DNA of 64,000 nucleotides from contig JADNRX010000001.1 in the NCBI GenBank assembly GCA_015501595.1, positions 1,212,363-1,276,362 on the forward strand, given 5' to 3'. Position 1 is the first letter of the stretch. Each line of letters opens with the position of its first letter. Shown here piece after piece: positions 47,528-61,264 of the stretch. This DNA is from Hymenopellis radicata (taxonomy: Eukaryota; Basidiomycota; Agaricomycetes; Agaricales; Physalacriaceae). Under the pieces are notes generated by a model. The model saw nothing but the letters and a program-made list of their open reading frames with translations, searched no databases and had not been told where the DNA came from. The position numbers were made by a program, and so were the translations under genes.

Positions 47528-48908
47528 ATGAAATCTACTCTCGCGCTCACTCTCACTTTCTTCGTCACCGCTGCTTCTGCAGGCAAGCGTGGCCTCGCTT
47601 GGCCTTGGTGTACGTTGTCCTAGTCTCAGTGCCTTCGCGTTCGCTAACTTAGTTCATGCAGACAACGCCCCTCTGTGAGACGACTTGTGGTGTTGCCAAC
47701 TTCCTGTTACTGACAGTTCTCAGCGATCCTGGCGTCCTCAACAATGGACAAGGACAGGTACGCGTCGCAATTCTGTGCGCATTATCATAGTTGATCGACC
47801 GTGTATAGGTTGTCGCTATGTACGTTTGGACTTGAGCTTCCAGATTTGGTCAGGAATGCTGACTTGGTGCAGTTACGATTGGGAAACCTACGCCCCTCCT
47901 TCCACCAACGGGAACGGCGGCTTGGGCTTCATCGGCATGCAACGCTGCATGGACTGTGACTCCAGCCCCGTCGCCTCGCTTGCGGCTCGCCAGCAGGCTC
48001 AAGGATGGGCCAGTAAGTGTGACTTCTTTCTATGAGGACTTTTAGTCTAATATTTTCTGCAGCCGTCTTCAGCTTGAACGAGCCCGATATCAACGGAATC
48101 AGTGCTACTGATGCTGCCAACTGGTACAAAACTTACATCAACCCTTTGGTGAGTTCGTTTCCTCCAGAGCTCGGTCGGAATCTAAAGAAGTATCTTTTTG
48201 CAGGCTATCAAGAAGGCTTTCCCCGCCGTGACCTCGAGCTCCTCGTCTGGCCAAGGTCTGTCCTGGCTTGCATCCATGATCAGTGCGTGTGGGGGTGGAT
48301 GCTACGCCGACTACATCAACTTGGTGAGTGCATACCTATGCCGTTTCTTATGATTTCTAACCTTGACATTACAGCACTGGTATGGGTAAGATATCGCCTT
48401 TCCTACTCACAAGAAGACTATCCTAAGTACTGTGTCATAGAAACTCCTTCTCCGATTTCCAAAGCTACGTTACCAATGCTCACAACCAATTCCCCGTGAG
48501 TGCCGCCTGTAGTCGGCTCTCCCGCGCTCCTACTAACGAATTCTTCAGCAATACACAATTGTCATCACGGAGTTTGCGCTCCAGAACCCGTCCGGCGGAC
48601 AATCGGCGCAGTACGTGATTCTTTTCAATTGGCATTGTGTTTTGCTAATCTCCTCTATCTGCAGAGTTTCTTTCTTCCAACAAGTAATGGATTTCCTTCC
48701 CAGTTATCTTTCCATGCACTGACCCAATCTGTAGGCTTTCGCGTGGTTGGACGCACAGGATTATGTTACGCTCTATTTCCCCTTCGTGGCTAGCTCCCCG
48801 GCGCTGTTCCAAGCGAACGACGCGGCTGGCGCAGCCTACGTTGGCACCGGTTCAACCCTCTTCAACAATGATGGTTCTCCCTCGGCTGTTGGAAACCTCA
48901 TGTATTAA
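47528..48908 (+). CDS. GH128-type secreted glucanase (Asl1-like), copy 2
   Basis: Complete gene with the same signal peptide, roughly ten short introns and catalytic motifs (SLNEPD, VITEFA) as copy 1. One visible protein change is YDWETYAPPS for YDWETYSPPS; most differences fall in introns or are silent, which suggests both copies are under selection or the duplication is recent. The upstream region including the TATA box is duplicated too, so both are probably expressed alike. Confidence 0.88.
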
Positions 48909-48974
48909 AACTCTCCCTCCCTCTCGTCCAAAACATACAACAACTGTTATACAAAAAATGTGCACTGTAGTCAT

Positions 48975-49886
48975 TTAATTTCTAATAACATCTCTGGGTC
49001 TCTTGGTTTCAACACTCGTTCTCTTGTGATTGGGTTCCGCCCACAGGCTCGAAAGTGTTCCCGAGCCTTGAGACTTGATGATGTTGTAAGGTCGTTCTGA
49101 GAGCCGCTTTCCTGCGTCTATGCTGTCGGTCACCCACTCAGGTTTTACGACGTGGACGGGTTTCTTGGATGTCAACAGTTTGTGCGTCTTTGAGCCGCTT
49201 AGACCCTGGGACGTCAGAATGTGTGTCGCGCCGGACGGGGTCATTCTAGTGGAGCGTGAGGGACGCGATGGGAGTAAGGGAATTAGGACTTACAAAATCT
49301 GGCCTCCGGCTTGCGTGATAATACGCTTCATCTCAATATCTGTGGTGTCTGCTAGAAACCCGTTGATGTAGATACGCGTGTTCCTTAAGATTTGGGACCC
49401 GTCGTTCTTGACATCGGCTGAGACCTGACGTTGCACTTCGAGCTTTTTTCCTCGAAGTTGGATATAATCGGGATGAGAGCCCGGGGTGCGACCATCTGCA
49501 ACTTGATGGCCCGTAGATGCAGAAACGACGTGATCTAAGGTGGTTTGAGCAAACACCCGTTTAAAGCGTTGCGATACGAGTCTACCTGAGCGTTCATAAA
49601 GATCTGAATGAGTTAGGGGATTTGACTCGTGAGGTAGCGTGTTTAAAAGAAGGCTTGTAATATCAGGCGGCGCGTCGGATTCTTCAAGTTTCGTGAGGAG
49701 TTTGCTATAGATGGTCATTAACACCACAAACTAGAACGCGCAGAGGCTTTACTTGATGTGTTCCTTGCGTTTGGTAGCCGTTGTGCGCTCAACTGTTGGA
49801 TAAGGGTGGAACTTGTTCTTGTCCTTGCTCTTGTCTTCACTTGCGGTGCCACGACGCGACTTGACGACAGTAAAGTACTTATCCAT
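48975..49886 (-). CDS. BRCT-domain protein, REV1-like BRCT, copy 2
   Basis: Start MDKYFTVVKSRRGTASEDKS at 49886, then FHPYPTVERTTATKRKEHI, an intron, LLTKLEESDAPPDITSLLLN, an intron (about 49537-49588), HQVADGRTPGSHPDYIQLRG and a BRCT domain: RIYINGFLADTTDIEMKRII, GGQIL, ATHILTSQGLSG, VHVVKPEWVTDSIDAGKRLS. The hydrophobic pattern and W in PEW are typical of BRCT, most like that of Rev1 or similar repair proteins. There is no polymerase domain; the protein is only about 270 residues. A role in DNA-damage protein binding is inference. It is convergent with GH128 copy 2. Confidence 0.75.
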
Positions 49887-50044
49887 CGTTTTTACTTGAG
49901 GCCACACATAGGAATGGAACAGTGCAAGTCGTGGTTGGTTGATAAGTCGAACCGATCAGTGTGTCATACCCAAACAAAGCAGGTGGCGGTGCCGGTGTTT
50001 GTTCGTGCTGCTCCTTCCCTCTTGCACTCACTGTCACCGCCGCC

Positions 50045-52876
<2,832 letters not shown>

Positions 52877-52905
52877 TGTACAGGTTATAGGTTGTGTTTG
52901 TAATT

Positions 52906-53437
52906 TTAGTATGCACGACGAATAGTAGTAGTACAATGTCCGTGAGAAGGAAATAGATATTGAGTGTAGACAGCTGGAAACGACGGTTACTGGGTTGTAT
53001 ACACAGTATAGGTGCTTACCATTAGATTTCAGACCAGTCTCGTTTCCTGGAACGGGTATTGGCGCTAATGGGCGCATAGTGGGGCGGTGGCGGTGGGGCT
53101 GGGCGTTGAATGGATTGGGCACGGTGACAAACTTGATTCTGCTCTCTAGCGCCCGACGCACGTCGGCGTTTGGACATGCGGCAATGAAGGCATGCAGAAC
53201 GGCCCTGTCGCGGTCTTCCTCCTCAAACTTGAAGCGCATAGCAGTGATGGCGCGCGTGGGGAGGAGGACGAGGTTCTGGGGCTGTATGCGGCGGAGGAGG
53301 GGGAGCCCGTGCTGGGTGGTGTTGAGCCAGTCGTTGAGGGCGACGAGGAGCTGCTCTGTGTTGGGGATGAGGAGCTGGCTGGCGTAGGCGACGAGGTCCG
53401 GGGTGGAGATGATGTAGCCGCTGAGCATGAGAGACAT
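52906..53437 (-). CDS. Small hypothetical protein
   Basis: Two exons, 53020-53437 and 52906-52973, joined by a GT-AG intron, give 161 residues: MSLMLSGYIISTPDLVAYAS at the start, then WLNTTQHGLPLLRRIQPQNL and RAVLHAFIAACPNADVRRAL, ending IRRAY. It is mostly helical and soluble, and the splice restores a sensible end. I do not recognise a family. It is convergent with CEF1 (30 bp apart) and divergent from LSM4 (135 bp), so it probably shares a promoter with LSM4. Confidence 0.65.
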
Positions 53438-53571
53438 TGTCGACGCGCAGTGAGAGAGAAATGAGCATCGCTGGCAGTCTCGGCGGTCTGGTCATGGGAT
53501 CGAATCACAGGGTGCAACCAGTCTTGGGGTTAGGGTCACCTAGCTTGACTTGACGCGCTCGTCGTCGTGCA

Positions 53572-54225
53572 ATGGTGCGTCTGTCATTGTCATCCACGCC
53601 GCTGGGCCACTGAACGCACTTGACATAGCTTCCACTATCACTTTTAAATGCCGCCCAGAACAAGCCCATGGTGCGCTCTCCCAGCCATAATTCACACAAT
53701 TCTTAGCTCTCTTTGCTAGTTGGTCGAACTGAAAAACGGCGAAACGTTCAACGGCCACCTCGTCAACTGCGACAATTTCATGAACATCACCCTCAAGGAA
53801 GTCTATCAGACCAATCCAGACGGTGATCGCTTTTGGAAGCTCAAGGAGTGCTATATCCGCGGCAGCACAGTGCGCTTTCTCCCCTCCCGTCCTCGTCCCA
53901 GCCCATTGACGTCGCCGATGTAGATAAAATACATCCGTATACCTGAGAATCTGCTCGATGTCGTCAAGGATGAGCAGAACAGGGCCAGGGAGGTCGGAAG
54001 GAGCAATGCAAGAGGTGCACATGTCGGCAACAGAGGCGGTGTGTATTCACATCCACTAAGCTCCGCATCGAGTTACTGACAGTACTGCTTACAGGCCGCG
54101 GTGCACCCATGAGAGGTATCTTTTACCTATACTCTTTCTCTGATACTTGTTGATATCATTTTGCAGGACGCGGTGGACGCGGAGCCCCCATGCGCGGCGG
54201 AAGGGGTCGTGGACGAGGCATGTAA
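53572..54225 (+). CDS. LSM4: U6 snRNA-associated Sm-like protein LSm4
   Basis: The Sm fold is clear: [34 protein letters not shown] (Sm1), [11 protein letters not shown] and [20 protein letters not shown] (Sm2), then an RGG-type tail ([19 protein letters not shown]). The only start that fits is the ATG at 53572-53574, followed at once by a GT donor; exon 2 begins at 53629 with CTTCCACTATC, directly preceded by an in-frame TAG. Exon 1 therefore codes for Met alone. Further exons are 53720-about 53870 and three short ones to 54225. LSm4 is part of LSm2-8 (U6) and LSm1-7 (mRNA decapping). Confidence 0.93.
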
Positions 54226-54322
54226 TCTCCTTTTCTTATTGTTCTCTGGGGTTAGCATGTATTAATATCCCTGTCATCTCATACTACACTGCAAAAGTCA
54301 GCCGTGCTTGCTATATACTACC

Positions 54323-55929
54323 TCATGTTCGCCGCCCGTCGTCCTCCGTCACCTTGAACGACACCCCAAAGCTGTTCTTGATCCATTTGCCCTAGCGTTG
54401 CTACTAAGTGAACGAGTCCTGAGAGCACCTAAAACCGAGCTCACGCTGTATAGAACCGTGCCTATCGCAATCACCCGCAGTACAGAGCTCTCCTCACGCA
54501 ACATCATCTTTTCCGCGTCTTCAGCAGTAAACAGCATCGCCCGTGACGTGGGCCGTCCATATCCCGCCGGCATCCACTGCATCTGCAATCGCAGAGAAAT
54601 GAGATTCTTCGCCGGCTGGATGGACTTTATAATCTTCGTCTGTCGGGGGTGAAAACAAGTTCAACTCAACAGGACAACGACTGACAATATCCGTGGACAA
54701 CACTGAACACCCTATAGATTCGATCTCTACAAACTTGGTGCACAAGCACTCAATGTCAGTCATGGTCATCCCCGCCTCACCGACCTCGAAATGCCTCAGC
54801 GTCCGTCCGTGGACGTGCGCCAGGTCGAGAATGAACCGCCGCGGGATGGCCGCCTCCCCGGACACGGTATACGCGTCGAGCTTGAACGTCTCCAGCCCGG
54901 CCTTGGGCACGAGATCCAGAATCCAGCGCCACAGCCTGTCGAGCCCCATCTCGTCGATGGAGCTCGTGTGTATCGTCAGCTGGCGGATATTCGGGATGGG
55001 GTGGTCCAGCTTCTCCTTGCGCGTCGAGTAGCTCTGCACATAGTCCGTGTCGAGCGACTCGAGCTGCGGCAGATACGTCGTGATCAGCGGGATGGCCGGC
55101 GACGGCACGCCCTTGAGGCGCAGATGCCGGAGCAGCGGGAGGCCCGAGAGCACTTCGATGATTATGGTCGTCGGCACGCCGGCGCAGCGCTAGAGCATTA
55201 TGTAGTCAGTTGGCACCAGTGTAAGAATAAAGTAAACTACCCCAAGCTCCAGAGACTCGAGCGTATCTCCAAGGAGCGGCGACCAGCCCTGTAAGACGCG
55301 CGGCGGGCCCTCCATGCACCATATCGAGAGCTTGCGCAGCCCCGTGCGCTTCTTGAGCGTCGACCACACGTCCTCGCCCAGATCCCCGTTGCTCTGGATG
55401 GTCAGGTTGCGGATGGGGATGCTGTGCAGCGCGTTGATGAACCCGAACAGGATGTGCGCCGACGTCGACCCGTCGTCCGTCCACGTCAGGCTCTGCAGGT
55501 TCTTGCACCGCGACAGCGCGATCAGCGAGTCCCGCGTGATGTTCGGGTACCGCAACAGCATCCCGCAGTGTACGGCGCCTGTCTAGTATGAGCAGTATAC
55601 ACAAGTAAATTGTAGCCAGACGTCGTCGCACCTGTTTCTGTGATGTGCTTGACATACTGTGCTAGCTCTGGCCGGCTGTTTAACGTGGTAGCAGGGTGGT
55701 ACAGCACGGTCTGGACACCTCATTAATCACTGCTCGATCGTGGTATATACCTCCGACGCACCTTGCCAATGATCCTCGAATCAAGCGACTCGTACAGAAA
55801 TGGCAGCGCAGTCCGGTTAAAGGCACGATTGACGAGTGCACACGAGCACCAGTCCTTGCGGTTGGTTAACTGACGCAGAATCGGCGCCAAGATATCGAAC
55901 GGTAGGTCTCCAAACGTGCTCGCGTTCAT
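54323..55929 (-). CDS. F-box/leucine-rich-repeat protein
   Basis: MNASTFGDLPFDILAPILRQ at 55929 starts an F-box (L-P-x-D-I-L, then CALVNRAFNRTALPFLYESL). Later exons give repeating leucine strands (NLQSLTWTDDG, IRNLTIQSNGD, LRKLSIWCMEG, TLESLELG, LRHLRLKGV, QLESLDTDYV, TFKLDAY), and the final exons reach about 54323 (KWIKNSFGV). Typical length and layout of an Agaricomycete SCF receptor. The extreme 3' intron (near 54370-54430) is my best fit only. Confidence 0.75.
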
Positions 55930-56150
55930 TTTTTTAATGAACGAACACTAGAGAGGGGTTCCCATCAACTCACTCTCTGCTACTCTGCCCCGGCACGCGA
56001 TATACTCAATCCCGAATAATAACTATATCACACTTTGGATTCAAGTATAAGACTACAAGGCAAACTATACAACAGCAGGAAGATTAAATATGTGCTAGAT
56101 CTGTGGGTAGAAATGTAGTCACTCGTGTAAGACTGTCTTGTCCGTGAGCC

Positions 56151-57121
56151 CTATGGACTCCGAGGCGTAGCACTGGCCCAGCTCGAGCCGGATATCTCAC
56201 TGCCAAAATTGCTCCGCAGATCGTCAAAGTCCGAGATGACTGAAGGCGGCGCAGACACGGACACCGCATCGTCGTCATCATCAACATCAGACTCGGACGA
56301 CAGTGTATCCGCCGAGAACGAGTGATAGTCATCCGTATGAGACACAGTCGAGAACGGTGTATCGGGGCGGGACGAGGGCGCAGACAAAAGCTCTACTCCA
56401 TGCTCTTGATCCAAGTCTACTGGGTGCGAGAGCGACAGACTCGGGATGGACATGGGAGAGAACAGGCCCGTATTCAGCACTGGAGAGTCTCCGCCGTGCT
56501 CAGAGCTATCTGGGGTCGGCAAACGGCCGGGAGGAGGTGACCTAAGAGTCTCCCGCGAGCCAGACAGAGACGGCGACGGTGCTCTGCTGCCAATCGTCGA
56601 CGTCGCGGCATCAAAGATGACATGCGTCGGGACCATAGGAACGTACGGAATCGAGATGTTTGACTGTATTTCATTAAATCAGGACGCATCCAAAGGCGAT
56701 GAAACATACCTGGTCCAACGTCGACGGCTCGGCAACGTTCTTGCGCTGCCGCAGAGTCGACGACTGGCTGCGAACCACCTCGTTGCGCCATTCACGTACC
56801 TCCTCAGAGACATGAGAGACGAGCTTCTCGAGCTCAAAGGCACTCTTATCGTCGTCATCGCTGCCGCCGTCCGAGCGCTTGCTCGAGAAAGGCAGCGACA
56901 CAGAAATCGCTGCTTCCCGCTGCCGCTTTCGTTCTCTGCGCTTCGAGAGGAACTCTTGAGCCCATTTCTCAAGTTTGGGTGCTATGTGGGGCTCATAGAC
57001 GAACTAGAAGACCATGAGGCTCGTTTGATAAGCTCGACAAGACGACAATCACCTCTTTAAATGCTATACCCGCGGCGACGGTGCCAACGACTGCAAGGAC
57101 ATAGACAGCAGGAGCGGGCAT
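56151..57121 (-). CDS. N-terminally membrane-anchored protein, disordered
   Basis: MPAPAVYVLAVVGTVAAGIA at 57121 is an N-terminal helix without a cleavable signal. A roughly 50-nt intron separates it from FVYEPHIAPKLEKWAQEFLS and a basic stretch (KRRERKRQRE). The remainder is disordered and S/P/D-rich, with SPSLSGSRETLRSPPPGRLP and an acidic run (SDVDDDDDAVS), ending SWASATPRSP. A signal-anchor protein with its bulk in the cytosol is likely, for example ER or mitochondrial outer membrane. No family recognised. Confidence 0.6.
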
Positions 57122-57257
57122 TGAGATGGTTACAGCCCAACCTGGGTAGAGCGAAGCGCCGGGTTCCTCGATTTCCGTCCGGCACATCGATCCGGAAAAA
57201 CATTAAATTACAATCCTGATTACATCATATACCAAGAATATTGCGCGCCACATACAT

Positions 57258-58205
57258 CTATTTCCACGGTAGCTCTTCAACGCATTGTTTAATCTGCTTC
57301 AGCGTCGTGAGACGATCATAGTTCGCCGCGCCGCAGTCCGCGTTCTGGCACTTGGCCGCCCAGCACTGCTCGGCCTCCTTCCACGCCATCACGCCCAGGC
57401 CCGCCCCGTCCCCGCCGATGCCATCCACAGGGTACCCGCTGACCGTGTCCCCCAGCGGCCGCCTGTCAATCTCCACCAACATCGCCTGCTTAAAGTCCTT
57501 CCACGTCTGGTTGTCCAGCCGCGAATTCGAGCACCGCGCGCACGCGTACGCGTCGTTGTTTCCCGCAGAGAACCGGTGCACGTCGTTGATCAGCGTCTGG
57601 AACGTGTCCACGCGCGCTTTGCGCAGCCGCATCAGGTGCATCAGGTCCTTCGAGGACAGCCGCTCCAGTGTGCACGGCGCAGAGGAGAGCAGGTCAGATT
57701 GCAGAGTGTGCCGCGCCGCAGTGTCTCTTTCTTCCGCCCAGTCGAAATGTGACGAGAGAACGTAGACCCGCAAGGGATCGGTAAGAAGGAAGGACGGTGC
57801 CGTAACGGCCATACGGATGATGCTAATGGGCCCTGGTGCATCCCAGTTCTCAGCAAGAGTGAGAACACGTTCTAGCGTGTCAAACGACCATTGCGGTATC
57901 GGAGAGGGAAGTGCTTTTCCGGAGAGGAGCAGAAGCAGGGGCGTGAGTGTGCAAGAGGGTTCATGTGTAGGTATCTCCTCCTCAAATCTCGAACAGGAAG
58001 CTCGTTCATGTTCTTCAACGGTTGGTTGGGGGAGAGAAAACATTGTCCGAAAGAACCCGGACGTGGTCCTCAGCGTGTAGGAAGGAATGCGGTAGACGAT
58101 GTTATCTGAAGAGCGTAAGACCACATCAGCATTAGGGGAAGAAAAGGATTCGTGGTACTTGGGCGTGTCAACATGGGCACGATGGGTCGGAGGGGGGGCT
58201 GCCAT
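57258..58205 (-). CDS. BTB/POZ-domain protein
   Basis: Single exon, 315 residues. The BTB start is HESFSSPNADVVLRSSDNIV with YRIPSYTLRTTSGFFRTMFS, the usual D-V-x-(L/F)-x(S/N)-x-D pattern followed by the helix that ends in the dimer interface. Later leucine-rich helices (LERVLTLAENWDAPGPISII; LRVYVLSSHFDWAEERDTAA) and a C-terminal cysteine pair (CARCSN; CQNADCGAANYDR) follow. In this fungal class such proteins are abundant and uncharacterised; Cullin-3 binding or dimerisation is inferred. Confidence 0.75.
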   Translation of the reverse strand: MAAPPPTHRAHVDTPKYHESFSSPNADVVLRSSDNIVYRIPSYTLRTTSGFFRTMFSLPQPTVEEHERASCSRFEEEIPTHEPSCTLTPLLLLLSGKALPSPIPQWSFDTLERVLTLAENWDAPGPISIIRMAVTAPSFLLTDPLRVYVLSSHFDWAEERDTAARHTLQSDLLSSAPCTLERLSSKDLMHLMRLRKARVDTFQTLINDVHRFSAGNNDAYACARCSNSRLDNQTWKDFKQAMLVEIDRRPLGDTVSGYPVDGIGGDGAGLGVMAWKEAEQCWAAKCQNADCGAANYDRLTTLKQIKQCVEELPWK

Positions 58206-58858
58206 TGAGGTTCAGTTGACCAACCCGCCTTCGCCTCAGACATATAATATGTCCCACACGTGTAGCGCATCGTGTACCAGGGTCCGGCGGGGGCGAGGCA
58301 CGACGGAGGGAAAGCCGTTGCACCAGCCTGCATTGTCACGTTCTTTCTGTGGGTTCAGTTGTCGAAACGATCGGTGACCGACTCTTAATGTGTAGTGTTT
58401 GCTGCCCACCTCGAACAAACCTTCACCACAAGTACCATGGCCCTGAAACAGATCTTGGGGTTGACCAACCTAATAACCTTCAATTGCTCTAAAGGCAGCG
58501 GACATCCGTTATATGTGAGATTTCGGACACTTGAACGACCCGAGTTACGACAATAAACGCGAGTCCTCATCAGCGGAGGACGTTATGTCTTTTTAAACAT
58601 ATAAGTTAACACGATTCTGAAGAGAAATACCACCGACCTCTCCGCCGTACATCGTGATCATCAGCACGTTCTGGTAGAAAGAACCTTCATAAGACACATG
58701 AAGTTCAAACTCAGTCACCATATGTTCAACTTGTGGTCAACCACTGAAACTACAACGTAAGCGTTAGCGATCGTTCATTCGTTCATAGAATACAGTATAA
58801 TACACAAGTCCTCCGTATGTTTGCAAGGCGTAATCATTGAGTGTGCTCGCGAAACCAA
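58206..58858. other. Intergenic, no gene seen
   Basis: Upstream region of the BTB gene and 3' region of LCL3. Short frames near 58385-58570 show no motif. Confidence 0.4.
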
Positions 58859-60009
58859 TCATTTTGTCCATCTACGCGTGAACCACGACCGAGGTGCATT
58901 CACTGCAGCCTTGGCCTTCACCGGAGCCTTCGCTTTCGTGGATTTAGACGGCGTTTCCGATTCCAGCGCAGCATGACGTTTCTTGTACGCTGCAGGGGAC
59001 TCCCCACTTAAACCATTCGCCCACATCCCTCGCCTTGCAACCCTATGTACATCATGAGGCGGGGGCGAACGCGCTATCACAATTTGAAAAGAAAACACGC
59101 ACTTGGCTTCCATCTCAACGCGAAGGTACTCTTCCTTGCCCCACTTGCCGTACTCTGCCCCAGCCTGCTCGTACGTTGTCACCCAGCCTGCTTTGAGCAT
59201 CTCGAGCGACAGGCTTTTGCCAGAGAAGACTGTGCCAGGGAGAATGCGAGGCGGAGACACGACTATTGCGACCTACAAACGAGATGGTCACGTTGGATAA
59301 CGCCAATAGAACGCGAGGACAGACCGCACGAGAGTATTGGTCGCGTCGTAGGACTTGACAATACAAAGTCTTGCCGAGGATTTTCTTTCTGAGCCAAATT
59401 AGGGCTTCTTCGGAATACGGCTGCGCTGGTCGGCCGAAATGTGCAGCCTAGTAGTAGGAATGGCTCGACACGAGAGGAATACAGAAAGAGAGCGAGCACA
59501 CCTCGGGTGCATCGACACCAGCGATGCGGACGTGGACCGTCTGACCTTGAAGATCTACGGCGTATTGAGCAATATGATGAGCTCCCGGCGATGTCTGGCG
59601 CACCTTTAGTATTCGTCGGTACGCGTCTGACTTTGAGAGGCCATCTCCAGCCAAAGGCCGGGGTATGGTACAACCTACGATGTCCATAAGATTCACTCCC
59701 AAGTCTCAGAACGATTGCGCACCGGAAATTATCAGAGTCTCCTACGCTTTAGCTTCGTCATTCACTCCATCGTCTGCAACAAGCTACAACGCACCTTGTT
59801 ACGACGCCCTTTAGCCACCGTTTCTGTGCGAACATTGCAGGTGTAAGATGGTCGGCATTTTGCACTCGTCGAAAGTAGCGCGTATACAGACGTCGGCCGC
59901 CAAATGTCGACACGCCACCGACGGCAAAAGCAGAGACAGCGAGGATTTCTGTTGGATATTGTGCAGCTTGGGCCCGGAGGTCGGCATAGGCGGTCTTGAC
60001 GCTATCCAT
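58859..60009 (-). CDS. LCL3: Lcl3-type membrane-anchored thermonuclease
   Basis: Start MDSVKTAYADLRAQ at 60009 (an in-frame Met at 60051 is possible), then a membrane helix (PTEILAVSAFAVGGVSTFGG), RYFRRVQNADHLTPAMFAQK and RWLKGVVTR. Short exons spliced in frame give VGDSDNFRLYHTPAFGWRW, LQGQTVHVRIAGVDAPE, AAHFGRPAQPYSEEALIWLR, YCQVLRRDQYSRAV, LSLEMLKAGWVTTYEQAGAE and KRGMW. The staphylococcal-nuclease catalytic positions are visible (R and D in VRIAGVDAPE; R in RRDQYSR). The mitochondrial location of Lcl3 is known from yeast. The C-terminal 40 residues are K/A-rich. Confidence 0.9.
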
Positions 60010-60014
60010 GACAG

Positions 60015-60757
60015 TGTTCACGGTCAAGCAAGACGCGTCCCAAAGAGGCAAGTGCTACCTTCCCGACATACCGAATGGTGTACGCATCACGTACGTACTT
60101 TATTATTGAAAGCCAGTACTTCATCTAAGCGGAAGCATAGGTCACCGTTCTCCGCTGGGGCCACTCTCCTCCCTCTGACGCCGGAAAACGACTACACACC
60201 AGAAGTTCTCATTTGCGGCGGCTCTACGTTTTCTGATAACGGCGATACCAGTGCTGTCGATTCGCAATTCCCAGCTTCAGATCAATGCTCGCGACTCGTT
60301 TTAACTCCTGCCGGGATCGCTGCGGGATGGAAGGTGGAAACTATGCCTCAAACGCGCATCATGCTAGAGCTCATCCTCCTCCCCGATGGTCGCGTCGTCA
60401 TTGTCAATGGAGCCCAGACCGGTATGGCGGGATATGGCCACGTGAGTTCTTTCTATAGAAGTGCGCTTTCGAGTTCATTTTGTTCATGATGAACTATTAG
60501 GGCTTTAACAACATCGGAGCAAGCGATGCAGACCATCCAGCATTGACGCCAGTCGTGTACGATCCGGCGGCCCCTTCGGGACAGAGGTTTGCGAGTGATG
60601 GAATTCCGGCGTCTGTGATTCCGAGGATGTACCATTCGACGGCTACTCTGATTCCGGACGGCACTATCATGCTGGGTAAGTCTTCGCTTTCTTCTCCATA
60701 CTCAATCTCATAAGGGTAGCTGGCTCTAATCCCAACACTGATGTCTCAACGGTGGGA
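60015..60757 (+). pseudogene. Glyoxal oxidase (AA5_1) central fragment
   Basis: From CYLPDIPNGVRITY through AGATLLPLTPENDYTPEVLI, CGGSTFSDN, PQTRIMLELILLPDGRVVIV, VYDPAAPSGQRFASDG and IPRMYHSTATLIPDGTIMLA with GSNPNTDVST: the middle of a secreted copper-radical glyoxal oxidase (the MYHS-TATLLPDG block is diagnostic). Two introns still look usable. The N-terminal half is missing: the fragment begins against the 5' end of LCL3. After VST the similarity stops, and the C-terminal copper ligands are gone. Full enzymes make hydrogen peroxide for lignin peroxidases. This one cannot be active. Confidence 0.75.
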
Positions 60758-61264
60758 GTTGTGAAGGTAGTTGGGTGGAGTCATGAAGATGCGAACTCGG
60801 ATGGAGGAGTTTCTTTGCTAGCAGTTTCTGTGTAAGGTTTCTTTTCTTTCCTTTCAGCCACGAAACTCACATCCCGTACGATGCATTGAAATGTGGAAAA
60901 GTATGCGTCATAGGTGACACCTATATTTGCTGGTCGATATGGCAAAGGCGATCCACAGCGTTCAACTCAGCAAATTATCCCTAAATCACTTGGTAGTATC
61001 CCGAGTCAGAGGCTGTAAAACACACCTCATTTCTTTAATATTCGCATATCCATGAATCCAGTATGCTTTTGATAGTGATACTTACGTCGTGATGGAGAAT
61101 GGTCGAGAATAAATCGGTCTGGCTTGAGGACTGAACGCACTTAAATCTTTGAAAGCAAAGGAATTAATTGCACATGACAAAGGAGCGGTAAAATATACAC
61201 AGAACAAGGCAAAGGAGGCGGCGCCGCTAATATTACAATTAAGCACATCCGAGATGGCGCGTCA
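60758..61264. other. No gene seen
   Basis: Follows the truncated glyoxal oxidase. I see no continuation of the oxidase and no other coding sequence. Confidence 0.4.

Larger units (their letters stand above)
46987..49813. repeat. Duplicated segment, copy 2 (2,827 bp)
   Basis: Direct copy of 41386-44213. Its right edge lies inside exon 1 of an intact BRCT gene that continues beyond it, so this side is probably the ancestral junction. Confidence 0.95.

Noticed and set aside
54791..55294. 167-codon plus-strand frame
   Set aside because: Antisense shadow of the F-box/LRR gene, with no recognisable domain.
57285..57765. Long plus-strand frames of 137-155 codons
   Set aside because: They are antisense to the BTB gene, rich in R/V/A from its codon bias, and have no motif of their own.
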